Shown: positions 23,401-34,999, counted from the first letter of the stretch. The stretch is DNA of 64,000 nt from Sarcophilus harrisii (GCF_902635505.1 NC_045427.1:56880539-56944538), one strand, 5' to 3'. The notes: generated by a model not told the origin, from the sequence alone. Program-made: numbers and translations.

Positions 23401-23493
23401 CCTCCTCCTCCTCCTCCTCCTCCTCCTCCTCCTCCTCCTCCTCCTCCTCCTCCTCCTCCTCCTCCTTCTTCTTCTTCTTCTTCTTCTTCTTCT
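23401..23493 (+). repeat. (CCT)n-(CTT)n compound microsatellite
   Basis: About 22 CCT units and then about 9 CTT units, purine-rich on the - strand. Its open frames (poly-Ser, poly-Leu, poly-Gly) are artefacts. It is long enough to be polymorphic. Confidence 0.95.
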
Positions 23494-23615
23494 TTTCCTG
23501 AGGCAACTGCCCAGGATCCCACAACTAGGAAGTATTAAGTGTCTGAGGCCAGATCTTAACTCAGGTCCTCCTGACTTAGGGCTGATGCTCTATCCATTGC
23601 ACCACCCAGCTGCCC
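23404..23615 (-). mobile_element. marsupial SINE, antisense, with giant microsatellite tail
   Basis: On the - strand: GGGGCAGCTGGGTGGTGCAA, 'gcatcagccctaagtcagga', 'ggacctgagttaagatctgg', 'gcctcagacacttaatact', then the tail. The tail has grown into (GAA)~9 followed by (GGA)~21. A 10-bp target duplication CCATACTCCT (23394-23403 and 23616-23625) encloses SINE and microsatellite together, which shows that the microsatellite arose from the tail. Confidence 0.9.
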
Positions 23616-23764
23616 CCATACTCCTGCTTCTAGCCTGGCTTGAGATTAGCCAACCAGTCAGTCTACAGTGACTCACCATGTACTCGGCCTCCTTGGGTTT
23701 TGTTAGGGGTTAAAGTCAGCAGAAAGCCAGATCCTAGTCTCAGATAACTTATAGATGAGTAGGC

Positions 23765-24094
23765 ATGATAAGATAAAAAGAGAAGACACATTTGTATAGT
23801 GCTTCAAGATTTGCAGAGTGCTTTCCTCAGAAATCTGCAAGTTAGATTGTGCAAGGGTTATTTCCCCTATTTTACACACTAGGAAATGAATCTATAAAAT
23901 GTTGTAATCCCACATCTAGTATAGTCTGAGACAGGATTTGAACCTCAGCCTTCTGACTCAAAGTCTACCACTACATCATGCCCTGGATTCAAAGTCTTAC
24001 TCAGAGCTTGCTACCTATGTGACCTTGGTCCAGTCATTTTTCTTGGGACCTGAGTTTTTATAAAATGAAGGGGTTGGATGAGATGAACGTCTAA
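23765..24094. mobile_element. antisense MIR followed by sense SINE fragment
   Basis: 23765-23985 is a near-complete antisense MIR ('tgtatagtgcttcaagattt', 'ttttacacactaggaaatga', 'gatttgaacctcagccttct'). 23986-24094 is a sense SINE piece ('ctatgtgaccttggtccagt', 'ttataaaatgaaggggttgg'). Confidence 0.65.
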
Positions 24095-24640
24095 TAAATG
24101 AATGCAAAAACATTTAAAAAGCACTAACTTCACACCAAGCACTGTGCTAAGTGCTAGGGACACAGACCACATAAAGCAAGCCAATCAGTCAGTGCTCTTA
24201 AGGAGTAGAAACTCTGACAGGGAAAGACAATCCATACAAAAAAGAATCCATACATCTGCTTTGGGGCAGATGAAAGGGCCTAGAAATTCCAAAGGGCAGA
24301 GGGCAGAACCCAGGCTTAGGTTCCATCAGTAGCCCAGATGCAGGGTGTAGAGAAGACAGTTTTTAAGAACTGTAAAAGTTCCTCTAAAATATATGGGGGG
24401 AAATGCTGGACACTGGCAGTACTAACAATAAGCTCTCAGGTAAAAAGACTGGTAGAGACCAGTGTCATTTGGGAAAACTATTAAGGGAAGGCAAGACCAC
24501 TTCTTTTACAGTATTGAAGGAAGGAGCAGATCCCAAGCAGTTTGACTGCCATGTAGCCAAGAGCCACTGAAGTCAGGGCTCTGTGGTCCTCCCAGACATG
24601 CTAGAATGCTAGTTTATATTCTTCCTATGTAAAAGAATGA
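24095..24640 (+). repeat. dispersed mammalian repeat, family not named
   Basis: 'ccaagcactgtgctaagtgc', 'tagggacacagaccac' and 'ggagcagatcccaagcagtt' mark a long non-coding repeat also seen, degraded, at 12835 and 57640. Confidence 0.4.
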
Positions 24641-24939
24641 ATGTGAACTTTGCAACGTAAACAGGAAGTACTGTGGACTTGTAATCAGTTACTCCTGCCC
24701 TGCCCACCCTCATCTGTACCCTTGCCTTCAATTATTGAGAGCTCATGTGCCCAGTGCCAAGAAGGATAGAGAATTGGAGTGCTTAAGTAAAGAACAGGAA
24801 TCCCTTCTTCAACTGTTAATAATGGAAAGCCCTGCCCTTTAAGGGAGCCTATTTCATTTTGGGCCATCAGAGATTTGAAGATAATAAAAATGAGTTTACT
24901 ACATTTTTTCTTTAGAGTAAATATCCCTGGTTCCTTCAG

Positions 24940-25290
24940 TTGATCCTGAATAGCAGTGTCAGTTCCCTTCTTGTCACAAGTGGCTTTCTCTGGATGTGCT
25001 CCATCTTATTTTAACGTCTTTCTCAAAACATGACACTTAGAATTAAACTGAATTTGGTTAGTGGTTTGACTATGAATGAATATCTCCTTCCTTGTTTGTG
25101 ACTTCTTTTAAGCTTGAGATCATAGTGGCTTTGAGGGCTGCCATGTTACCCTGTTGACCACTAAAACCTACAAAAGCCACCAAAGCTCACAAAAAATCTC
25201 TCAGGTTTGGTTTGGTTTGCTTTTTTGCACAAATGGTTGTCCAGGCACATCTTTCCTATGTTATACTTGAGTCACTGAATTTTTTTTTTT
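24940..25290 (-). mobile_element. CR1/L3 fragment, antisense
   Basis: 'ggctgccatgttaccctgtt', 'gaccactaaaacc' and an upstream 'gtgctccatctta' follow the reverse CR1/L3 order seen more clearly at 44.3 and 46.4 kb. Confidence 0.55.
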
Positions 25291-25414
25291 TAGTCCAAAC
25301 GTTTTATACTCATCTCTGTAAAGTCCATCATAGGATCATCAAACCTGAGAAACAGTACCATCCCTACCTCTGTACCTTCTAGTTTCTGTTCATTTTGCAT
25401 AAAAATGCCAGAGT

Positions 25415-25920
25415 GCTTAAGTCTGATCATTTCAGCCTCCTACCAACTCCAGTGCATCCTGTATTACCTCTACTATCAAAGGCCTTCACAACCTGATTCA
25501 AACTTGTTTTTCCAAATGAAATAATATTTGTGAAAGTTTTATAAACACTAAAGTTCTCTTTGCATGCTAGTCTTTATTATTATTATTATTATTATTACAG
25601 ATTATCATTATTGTTATTCCCCTTCAAGTATACTATCAGTCAAATTAGCCCAACAGTCCCTCATCAGTGATACTCCATCTTCCCAGTCTTTGTGTTTCTT
25701 GTTGCTTATGTCAGGATTATTTACCTTCCTCAATTCTGTCTCCTAGGATCCTAGTTTTCTTTAAAAAAAATTTTTTTTAACTCTTATATCATCTTCTACA
25801 GGAAACTTTTCATAATTTCCCCTCACCTACTCTGTATTTACTTTACAAACATTTTGGATAGTCTTAGATACATTATATATAGATGCTGATTTGTAGCAGA
25901 TAAAGTTCTTGTAAAATATT
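25415..25920 (+). mobile_element. L2 3' region interrupted by a SINE 3' end
   Basis: L2 'gtctgatcatttcagcctcc' and 'aaggccttcacaacctgatt' to 25515, a MIR-type SINE end with an (ATT)n tail at 25516-25604, then L2 again ('actccatcttcccagtcttt'). Confidence 0.55.
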
Positions 25921-26225
25921 AACTCTTTAGAGCAAAGTGAGTAACACCAGGAGAAGAGTTGGCAGCAAAAACATTGTAAAGACTGCCAGTTTCTGTGATC
26001 ATCCCTGTACCTGCTTCTGATTCCCTTTGCCTTCTAGTGAAACAGGTCACCCACTCCTTTATGAAGAGGGCATGGGTGCAGGGCAGGCACATGGAGGCGA
26101 TTTGAGAAGGATGCTTTCTGTTTGACTCTACTTGTTTATGACAGGAATTTTGTTTTCTTGCTTTCGCAAGTGGGAAGGAGAAAAGCTAGGTCTAACTTTG
26201 AAAAAAATTTTCTTAATTAAAAACA

Positions 26226-26617
26226 AAAAAAGGAAATAAGCTCCTTGAGGGAAGAAATGGCCCCATTCTTGTCTATCTTTCTCTGGTTGTTGTCCTTAAC
26301 AAAAGACCAAAATAGCATCACTATGTCAGGGACCATATATCCAGTGTGGACATCCAGCTGTGGCTGCTCAGACCAGTGTGAGCTCAGAACACTTTACCCC
26401 AGGCGGAGCACAAATAGTCCATATCTGTAGTAAATATTTGGAATAGAGAGGGCTCTGAATGTGTGCATCTCATGTTTCTACGAGCTATTGGAGTTCTGAT
26501 TTGCTCAGGAAGCACAGTGTCTTCTTTGATGTGGGTGTGCCATGTAGGTGGACCCTCAAACCCTAGCAAAGTACCTAGCCCACTTGAGGCACTTGACAAT
26601 ATGTTGGTTGATTGATT
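26226..26617 (+). mobile_element. L2 3' tail split by unrelated sequence
   Basis: 'aataagctccttgagggaag' at 26234 and 'caaagtacctagcccacttg...ttggttgattgatt' at 26570-26617 are consecutive in L2 but about 280 bp apart here. The insert between them is unidentified. Confidence 0.45.
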
Positions 26618-26784
26618 CTCCAACATAGATTTTTTAAAATCTTTTTTTGTCATCCTTCACCTTTGCTGCCAGCCTTAGTTTATCACTGAGTTTTAGCTCT
26701 CCCAACATGCTTCTTCCCAGATCATGCTATTCTCATGTATTCATTCTCACTTACCTATCCTTCCCCATTGTTTCTTTTAAATCT

Positions 26785-26945
26785 GTTTGGAAAGAGCACT
26801 GGCTCAGCCTCAATAGACTTGGGTTTGAATTTCATTTTTGGCACTTGTGACTCTAGAATGGACAAATCACTTCATCTTCTGTAAAATGAAGGGATTGAAC
26901 TTGAGGAATTCTCAGGTCTTACCAGCGGTGAGCCTGGAATTTCAT
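26785..26945 (+). mobile_element. tRNA-derived SINE (THER/MAR1 type)
   Basis: 'aaagagcactggctcagcct', 'gacttgggtttgaatttc', 'gacaaatcacttcatcttct' and 'gaagggattgaacttgagga' in order. Confidence 0.7.
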
Positions 26946-27029
26946 CCATTTGACCACATCAGTCTCTTGAGACAGCTTCCCATTTACTTCCTTATGAGAA
27001 TTATCTATTTTTGACTTCAGAATTTCATT

Positions 27030-27360
27030 GTTTTTAAATAAACAATTGTATTGATACTTTTTTCTTGTTATATCACTATTTACCAATATATCTATCCCCT
27101 TCCCCTTCCTAATAAGCCATCCTTGGTCACAGAATAAAAAAAAGAAAAGAAAAAAAGTTTTGCAAGATTGACTAGATCATCACTCAGTTTTATTTATCTG
27201 TGTTTCTATACTACCTTTATTTCCCAATGTCCACAGAGCTGGTTTTTAGAGCAAAGAATAAAAAAGGAAGCAGAAAAAGCAGTTTGCCAAAACTAAGCAG
27301 TTTATCATCTGAGTTTGACAATAAATGCAGTGCTACACACCCATAATCCTGTCTTCTCCG
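27030..27360 (-). mobile_element. L1 3' end, antisense (family also at 56.1 kb)
   Basis: 'ccatccttggtcacagaata', 'ttttgcaagattgactagat' and 'cacacccataatcctgtct' are the reverse complement of the L1 tail seen in sense at 56130-56745. Confidence 0.7.
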
Positions 27361-28794
27361 AAATATGAGGGGTTACCCAAAATATAATTATTTTTCCTTA
27401 AACTAGGCACTTTTATTGAATTGTTAGGGTATAGATAATACTCTTCCCCTCTCCCAAGTACTGGTACCAATTTCATTGAACTCCCAGGGAGAGAAGCCTA
27501 CATTAGGAGATAGGGAAGAAAAAGGAGGAGCCTGTGGCTTTAAGCTGTTTTTCACCTTCATTATTTCAACATCAGTTCTCCCCCCTCCCCAAAATAATTA
27601 AGGCCATGCCAGTCTCCTTTTTTGGAGGGTAATTATCATGTCATCACCTCCCCTCCCCACCTCTCCCGACCAAAAAAAACAAGCCTTACTCCCTTAAGAA
27701 GCCTTCATGGTAAGCAGTGGAGGGGCAGGTTTGTCAGTTCTCCTGCCCCATGATCTCTATCTGCTGGAGGCAGAGGGCTGGCCTTTGGCAGGACAGTGAG
27801 CTTACTTTTCATTAAGCCTGTGGCCACATCCTTCCAGCCATGCCTGGGTAAGTGGTAGTACCCTCAGGCACCCAGACCGATGTCCAGATTTTCACCCATC
27901 ACAGCAGAGCTGCTGCTAGTTCCATGGCTACAACAGAGCCCGTGCCTAAGAATGATGGTTAGAGAGTGCTTCTGGGGACCCCAGGCATTCATTGCCAAGG
28001 GAGGGATGGACAAGGAGCTCAGACACGGCAGGGACCATCTCCTAGCCAAGATCTAGAGCAGTATCCCACAACATCTCCCTGCTGTCATGTCCAGTTTCCC
28101 TTCCCTTCCCAGTTATAGTGAAACCTCAGGTTCCTCTTTAAGTCAGGATCTTCACGACAGAGCCGAGCAGGTCCCAGGCAGACAGATGGAGGGTGGACTG
28201 AGGAAGCAGAAATCTTTAGAGATGAGCACAGTTTGGGACACACCGTTACATACCAGTGATACAAGCAGAGCCATAGAGGGACACCACAGCTGGATGGTGT
28301 ACATGGCTAGGCTCTCCAAGACCTCAAACATGGTCTGTATCTTCTTTTCTCTTCTGGCTTTAGAGTTCAGGATGGCTTCTGTGGACAGCACAGGATATCC
28401 CTCAGGAGATACACAGAGCTCATTGTCTCAAAAAAACAAAACAAAAAACAAAAAGTGGTGCTCTGTTTTCTCCATGTTGCCCAGTTGATAGCAATACCAC
28501 ATTCAATGGAATTGAATTCAGTGTCAAGCAGACCTCTTTTCCCTCTGGGTCTCAATTCCCACACATCTGTCTTTTTGGCCTATATGTGTTATCCCACTCT
28601 GAGGGACATCATCTCCTACAAAGCACATTTCGGAACCATTGTTAGGAATAAGGACAGCACTGCCATTGTCCGTGGCAACCTTTGAAGGGGGTTTATAACC
28701 CTTAAGACAGTTGGAGGAGCAGCACCAGGACAGCAGAGAAAGGAGGGAGCTTAGTGTAGCCAACTGTCTAGAAAAACTCAGGTCCAAAATGGCA
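27361..28794. other. intron 2, unique sequence
   Basis: About 1.4 kb with no transposon recognised apart from an A/C simple stretch near 28430. The reading frames here have no family match. Confidence 0.4.
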
Positions 28795-28990
28795 TTCTTT
28801 TTTTATTTATTTGTTTTAATAGTTCTTTATTTCTAAAATATATATACTTTTTATTTTTTCCCCAATTACATGTTAGAGCAATTTCTAGCATTTTTTTTTT
28901 AAGTTTTGAATTCTAAATTCTGTCCCTCCTTTCCTGTCTCCCCTGACTCCTCTTCCAGAGATGGTAAGCATGTGTGAAATACCAAAATTT
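28795..28990 (-). mobile_element. L1 3' end, antisense
   Basis: 'ttattttttccccaattaca', 'tgttagagcaatttctagca' and 'tgaattctaaattctgtccc' are the reverse complement of another marsupial L1 tail ('...tacatgtaattggaaaaaat'). Confidence 0.7.
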
Positions 28991-29448
28991 TGTTCTCATT
29001 GGCTTGTGGATCATTCCTCTTTAGTTGACTTTCTCTGTCTATGGATTCCGATCTATCCTTTCTATAAAGCCTTAGAAATCCATTTTCTTAAAATCTACAA
29101 GTATTTTTCAGATTATACCCAGCTTTTCTTTCCTCTTTCACAAATTCTAAGATGCCATTGTCACTTAATCCAAGCAGCCCACTGATTTTTCTTCAGTAAA
29201 CTCCTTTTTGGTCAGAATCAAGTCTGTTGTATGTGCTCTTCTCATTATTCCCTCTAACTTTTGGAAATTATAGTTGAAACAAGTCAAGAATTTAGCAGTT
29301 GCTCTGGTTTAGGCACAAATAACATTTACCTAGATAATTTAAATCCCTCTTTTCTAAAAGACCAAGCCACCATACTTGATTTTTGGTCTGTTTCCCATAT
29401 TCTTCATCTATTTCTTTCTTATGCCCTGGTCTTTTTTTTTTTCTTACC
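28991..29448. other. intron 2, nothing recognised
   Basis: AT-rich sequence, no confident repeat. Confidence 0.35.
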
Positions 29449-29592
29449 ATTGGACTCAGATGACTCTGAAGTGGAAAAGTGAGGCAGGTGACCTTGCATA
29501 GCCTCCCTCCCTTAAATCCAATTTACTTACATGTCATGGCACTACTTCCCTGATGTCATGGTCCTCTTTGAGAAGGAAAGTCAAACAACATG
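29449..29592 (+). mobile_element. SINE with RTE-type tail
   Basis: 'agatgactctgaagtggaaa', 'gtgaccttgcatagcctccc', 'gtcatggcactacttccctg' and 'gatgtcatggtcctctttga' then 'caaacaaca'. This 3' end is shared with marsupial RTE-mobilised SINEs. Confidence 0.75.
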
Positions 29593-29754
29593 CCCAGGTG
29601 GTCTATAGTGTACATCACTTTGGTTTCTCTATTGATCCTCAGCTTGCTTTCAGGGTCCCTGATTCCTGGCTTTCCTTGTATGAGTGTGCCATCTTAAAAA
29701 TCAGTCTTGCTCCACCACCCTTCTAAAGATGTTTCTTTTGAATAATGTATTACC

Positions 29755-29935
29755 TTTGTAAAATATATTTGGACAGGAGAAGGACTTATGAATAAATAAG
29801 AGATAGAGAGCACAGTGAGATATAAAATAGATAACTTTGATTACATTAAATTTAAAAGGTTTTGTACAAATAAAATCAATGTAGTCAAGATGAGAAGGAA
29901 AGCATAAAATTGGGAGGAAATCTAAGTCTCATCCT
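29755..29935 (+). mobile_element. L1 ORF2 3' fragment
   Basis: 'gataactttgattacattaa', 'aaggttttgtacaaataaaa' and 'gatgagaaggaaagcataaa' match the ORF2 C-terminal region of marsupial L1. Confidence 0.65.
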
Positions 29936-31054
29936 ATCAAATTATCTGAACCTCTTTTTTCTCTCTGTGTTAATTACCCATCTTTTGTGTATTTCTGTCT
30001 TTCTTCTTGGATACAACTTACTGTGAATTACTGATCCTTATATTCTTTTTCTTAGTTTATATCTGCTACTTTCTGTGGTATTTGACTTGCCTGCTTTCTC
30101 CATACACCCATTTTCAGCTTAAAAGAAGAGTAAGATCCTTAGGTCTGCTCTATTCTTTCTTTTGGGGCAGAGATCCCCCAGGTCTCTGATTATTGAATAA
30201 TATGCCCATTGTAGATGGGGAGACAGAAAAACTAAGGCCAGTGGAATCTACCCACATCTCTCTAGGGCCTTTGAGTCAGCCACAGTCTGGGCGATCTGTG
30301 TTTGTACAGCCTTCCCCATTTGTGTTTCGGCTCCTCCAGTCTTGGCCATGGCTCAATGGATTTATCTTTTTGTGTGTCTCCTCTCTTCTTGGGTCTCTCT
30401 AGTCTCTAGATAATTCTCTTGGTGGTTAGAATCACAGAATTTTAATGCTAGAAGGAGTCTTGGTTACATTATAGTTCTTCCTTTTACTTCCCTCCTGCCT
30501 TTATCCCCATAAATGTTTTATTGATGAGCAGATCATGTCCCACAAGATTTGCTTAAACTCCTGCTTCTAAGAATTCATATTTTTTTAGCATTCTAAAGTT
30601 TACAAAGTACTTTGCTCACATCTCCCTTATGAACTAGGTACTGCACAACAGTTCCTGTGTGGTTTTTGTTATTGTTCTTTTAATATAAAAGAGGTCAGGA
30701 GTTAATTTTGTTCATTTAGGGAAGTGAACATAAAATTTTATTCTTTACAATAGAGAAATAGATCACAACTGAATCAAGTTTGATACGATTTCTGAATGTA
30801 GAACTACATTTTCAGAGCTGATTTCACAAGAAAAACCATTAATCCACCACATAGTAGTTCTAGATAAATTTAGAAATTTGAGTTTTTGAAGTCTATATAT
30901 GAATAGGCTAAATCCATACTTAGCTAATAAACAGAAGCATGGGTGGGGTCTTTCAGCTTCACATAGAAATCATATTCTGAAAAAGATCTTACCCTTCATT
31001 TTTGTGGATCTATCTATTGTTAACATTTATGGGATCCAGGGGAGATTATTTTTG
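29936..31054. other. intron 2, AT-rich, two old SINE scraps
   Basis: 30430-30480 ('gaatcacagaattttaatgc') and 30570-30660 ('tctaaagtttacaaagtact') look like antisense SINE or L3 ends. The rest is unidentified. Confidence 0.35.
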
Positions 31055-31426
31055 AGTTGGGAAGAACTTTAGACCTCATCTAATGATACTCAGTCATTTC
31101 AAAGATGAGAAAACAGAGGTCCAGAGAGGTGACAAGGCAGCTGGTGGCACTATAGAGCCCAGACTGCTGGGCCTGGCAACAGGAAGATCTGAACTCAAAT
31201 CTGGCCTTAGACACTTACAGTTGTATGACCCTGGGCTGGTCACTTAGCCTCTGCCTCAGTTTTCTCAACTGTAAAATGGGGATGTTAATAGCAACTAGCT
31301 CCCAGGGTTGTTGTGAAATTAAATGAAATGATATTTGTATGCTTAGCTCTGTGCCTGCCACAAAGCAACACAGTATAAAGTTGTTGTTTTTGTTGTGCTT
31401 GTGATTATTGTTATGACCAGTGACAG
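31055..31426. mobile_element. antisense SINE end plus full sense MIR-Mars SINE
   Basis: 31055-31133 is a reverse SINE 3' end ('ttagacctcatctaatgata'). 31135-31426 is a sense SINE: 'ggcagctggtggcactatag', 'ggcctggcaacaggaagatc', 'gtatgaccctgggctggtca', 'tctcaactgtaaaatgggga', 'cccagggttgttgtgaaatt'. It ends 7 bp before the duplicated segment at 31433. Confidence 0.8.
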
Positions 31427-31432
31427 TTATCT

Positions 31433-32133
31433 AATCCAACCCACCCAAGGTCCCACAATGATGAACGGTAACGCCAGGGGGTGTGGACTTCACACCCCAG
31501 AGAACAACCATCCCATTTTGCAAAAGGGGAAACTGAGGGTGCCCCAGGCCGCCCAGCCTGCTCAGTTACACCCCAGCTTTCCTTCTCCCCTTTCCCCCCC
31601 GGCTGCTTGCTGCTTTCCACAGCCAGATGCCCGGGTTTCTCCAAAGCCCGGGGGAAAGAGGGCCCAGAAGGACCAGGGAGCTTTCTCACCCTGGCTAGGC
31701 CAGTCTGCAGACCCCAAGAAAGCAGGGAAAGAGCCCTCGGCAGGGCAGATGCCACCATGGCAACTGGTAAATGGAGGCCACAGGGGCCACTGTTCCTAGT
31801 GTGACCAAGCTTCCCCAGGAATGGCCTGGAGGAGGGGCCCTGAGGTGGGGTTAGCCCAGACAGAGCCTGGCCTGAGCGGGCTGCTCTCCATGAGGTTATG
31901 TTCTATGCGGGCACTGCCCAGAACGGAGAACATAAGCGTGGCAGTGCCAGGCCCGGGGCTGACCTGTGAGTATAAACCTGTTGTCTCCTGGTGATGGGTC
32001 CCCTTCCTCCCTCTGTCTCCCTTGCTGGGTCTCCAGGCAGGTCCTGCCAGCTAAGGATGGCTGGGGGCCCCTCGTCTCCTTTCCCACCATCCTTTCCCTT
32101 GGAGATCTCCTCTGCCCCTCTGGATCCGGTGAT
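31433..32133 (+). repeat. inverted segmental duplication, intron 2 copy (likely donor)
   Basis: This 701-bp GC-rich segment recurs in reverse complement at 58405-59098 with about 40 hand-counted differences plus one ~7-bp indel (about 94% identity). Most of it is not a recognised transposon. Its last ~60 bp (32075-32133) are L2 and pass without a break into the L2 body beyond 32133, so this copy sits in its original context. There is no poly(A) tail or target duplication at either end, which argues against retroposition. The frames it opens on both strands are conserved only because the DNA is duplicated; none resembles a known protein. Confidence 0.9.
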
Positions 32134-33085
32134 CGTCTCTATACAGATGATGCTCACCTCTCTTGGTCCAGCCCTAAGCTCTCTCCTGACCCCGTGTCTC
32201 ACATTTCTACCTGCCTGTTGGACAGTTTGAGCTAGATGCCTTTTACCGTGCACAACTCGGTGTGTCTCTCCCGCTCTCCTTCCTAACTCCCCTGTAACTC
32301 TCTAGGCTGCATCTTTGAGTCTTCCTGCTGGCTCACCCTCCAGGTGCAGCCAAGGGCCAAAGGGAGGCTTAATCTGTCCTTCTCCCTCTCTCCCTCCTCC
32401 CGCATCTGGTCACTCTCTTACATATGCCTCTCCCTCTCTCCCAGCCTGATATGGGCCCTCCTGGCCTCAGCTCGCCTCAGGACTATTCCAGTAACGTCTA
32501 GTCGTTCTCCAGACTCGGCCCGTCCTCCATTCAGCTGTCAGACTGATCTTCCTGAGGCACAAGTCTGACCATGTCATCCCCCCATTCAGTAAAGTCCCCT
32601 GGCCCTCTAGTCCCTCCAGGATCGCTTATAAGTCCTTCTCTCGGCCTTTCAAGCCTTTCATAATCTGGCCCCCTGGCCAATCTGCTGACCCTTATTCCCT
32701 CCCAGGATTTTGCAACCCTAAGACAGGCCTCCTTGCTGTTCGCTGCAGAAGATCCTTCAGGTGCAGACTCTGGGCTCTGTAGCTGCTGGTGGGCCCCCTC
32801 CTTCCTCCCCCCTCCCCCCCAATTCCTCCCAGCTTCCCCCTCCCACCTCCCTTCAAGGCCTACCTTCTCTGGGATGCCTGATTAGACCTCCTTCATCTCC
32901 GTGCCTTCCCTGGGGGAATGCCCACAATTTATCCCAGATGTGTCTGGGTACGTGTTGTCTTCTTTATTAGGTTGGGTTCCTTGGGAGCAAGGACTGTTTT
33001 TTGGTCATTTTTTTGGATCCCCAGTACTCAGCACAGTGCCTAGTACTTGGCGAGTACTTAATAAATGTGTATTGGCTGTGCAGTC
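32075..33085 (+). mobile_element. L2 LINE, RT end to 3' tail
   Basis: A frame near 32090-32220 reads LSLGDLLCPSGSGDRLYTDD then AHLSWSSPKLSPD, matching the reverse-transcriptase YADD region of L2/CR1 with Thr for Ala. It is followed by L2 blocks ('ctgatcttcctgaggcacaa', 'ttcataatctggccccctgg') and the tail 'ttccttgggagcaaggactg...gtacttaataaatgtgtatt' at 33060. Truncated at its 5' side; inactive. Confidence 0.85.
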
Positions 33086-33089
33086 CTCA

Positions 33090-34365
33090 GGCACTGGAAT
33101 TTCCAGGCCCTGATTATCACGATAGCTTTAAAAGTGATTTGTTCCCTCTTCTGATGATAGCTGACAAAATGTTAAAATTAAAGGCAGACCGCAGTGTCTT
33201 CCCACAGTCTGGAGTCTCTGAGGCTGAGTTCAGCCCTATAAGAGCAGCTCCTCGCAGAGCCTGGGAGAGTCTTGTGGGAGCCCTCATTGAAGACAGGGGC
33301 CTAGGGAAGCAAGTGTCTCGACTCCACAGTTGCTTACTTCCTTTCGAGATGTACACTTGGGCCAAAGTTTGTCTATCTTTTTTTTTTCTCCCCAAGTCTG
33401 GTTTAGTTTTTTATTACAAGGAAGTTTCAATTTGGAGAGCCTTGTGGGAGATTTACATGTCCACTGAGCCCAGCTTGAGGGAAAGAAAGAATCTATTTTT
33501 AAAAAATCTTCCCAAACTCTTGGGTGCCATACCTATTTATGGTACCTGAAGAGAGAGGGATGTGTTTTTCTCTGGAACAGAAGACTTCTGGGTGTAGTTA
33601 TTTGTTGATTCAACTAAACAGGTATTTCCTGAGTACCTACTGTGTGTTGGCTCTGTGGGATGCACAGTGAAGTCCATGTGCAGCACACACACGTGGTAGT
33701 GGTCAGGAGTGGTTTGCACCTGTAAACCTGGAGCTTGCTCAAAAATCGAGGCTAAAGATTCAGATGGAACTCAGAGAGCAGGAGCCTGGGCACATAGCAG
33801 GAACCAAGTGGTCAAGAGCCCAGACAGCTGGCTATCTCTCATTTTCAATCCTCCTGCCCACAAGTACAATTTCCTAGGGTAAAAGGTCTACTTGGGCAGA
33901 TTCATTAATTCCCAAGAGGGGAAAAAAGGACAGCAGTCTCAGCTGAGCACTAGAACACTCTTTGAGGTGCTTTATTTTCCAATAGACTCATCCTTCCAGG
34001 TCCACTGGGGCGGTTTCTCTTTTATAGCTGCCATTAATCTACCCTTCTCCACCCTCTCCTTAGTAGGACGGCTTGGTGTTGGGAGCAAATCCATTCAGCC
34101 AAGCTGCCAAAGGGCAGAGAGGAACTGGTGGCAGCTAGAAGTGAGGAAAGCTGAGGGAGCCCATCAGTGGGATGGGGAAGGGTATATGCTGATGTCTTAG
34201 ATCACTTGCAAGGAAGAGGATTTTCCCAGGCCTAGGGACCTGGATCTTCGAGTTTTTGGTTTCCAGGCAAAGACAAAAGTACCCTGACCATGGCAGAGCC
34301 ACCAGCCTCCAGGGGCAAGACATCCTGCTATATGAACGTGAGAAAGCCAAATAAAAACATTAATA
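33090..34365. other. intron 2, mostly unique
   Basis: No gene. A scrap of the 'cctactgtgtgttggctctg' dispersed repeat is near 33600-33665. Confidence 0.4.
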
Positions 34366-34540
34366 ATGAGGCAGCCTAATACAGCAGCAAGAGCATTTCA
34401 TTTGAACTATGAAGACCTGAGTTTGAATCTCAGTTCTGCTGTTAAGTCTGTGGGGACCCTAGAAAAGTTAACTCTCTAGGCCTGTGGAGGAAAACTCAGA
34501 TTGGAAACCCTCAAAGCTAGTCTCTACCTTGGACCCTTTC
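34366..34540 (+). mobile_element. tRNA-derived SINE fragment
   Basis: 'gaggcagcctaatacagcag', 'gaagacctgagtttgaatct' and 'cagttctgctgttaagtctg' in SINE order. Confidence 0.65.
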
Positions 34541-34735
34541 TAATAGTGGTTTTTAACTTAGAGTCCTTGAATTTAAAAATTGATGACTGCATTTATCAAT
34601 TTTTTTTATGCATTATTTTATGCATTTTAAAAACATTATTCTGAAAGGGGTCCATAGACCTCACTTGACTGCTACCAAAAGGGGTCCATGATGCTCTTTT
34701 GTCAGAGGTTAAGAACCTCCTGCTCTAGGAGTTAG
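34540..34735 (+). mobile_element. hAT-Charlie-type non-autonomous DNA transposon
   Basis: 'gtttttaacttagagtcctt', 'tgcattttaaaaacattatt', 'ctgaaaggggtccatagacc', 'aggttaagaacctcctgctc'. Inverted-repeat-like ends (ttaact... / ...ggttaagaacc). Sister of 22693-22891. Confidence 0.65.
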
Positions 34736-34789
34736 GGCCAGCTATGCTATTAGATCAGGGCCAGTTGTACCTGTAACATTTGAAACTTC

Positions 34790-34990
34790 CTTTGGATAAT
34801 TGAAACTGCCTTATTTTCTGTGATCACCTTTGTTATATTTTTGGTTAAGATGTAACTATGAAATTTTGTCTTATCTCAGTTTCTTCTAATTTTTTTGTAA
34901 TGTGACTTTTTATATTTAAGTTGTATGTCTATTTTGAGCTTATTGTGTTATGGCACATAAGATGTTGGTCTAATTCCCCCCACCCCCTTT
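34790..34990 (-). mobile_element. L1 ORF2 fragment, antisense
   Basis: 'gagcttattgtgttatggca' and 'ataagatgttggtctaattc' are reverse L1 ORF2 sequence. Confidence 0.45.
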
Positions 34991-34999
34991 TTTTTTTTG

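Noticed and set aside
23241-23671. Open frames encoding poly-Ser, poly-Leu and poly-Gly
   Set aside because: They only translate the CCT/CTT microsatellite and have no coding context.
31411-32253. Conserved open frames of about 90-135 codons shared by 31.4-32.2 kb and 58.4-59.1 kb
   Set aside because: The conservation comes from recent DNA duplication. Substitutions do not favour codon third positions by eye, frames exist on both strands, and there is no known family.
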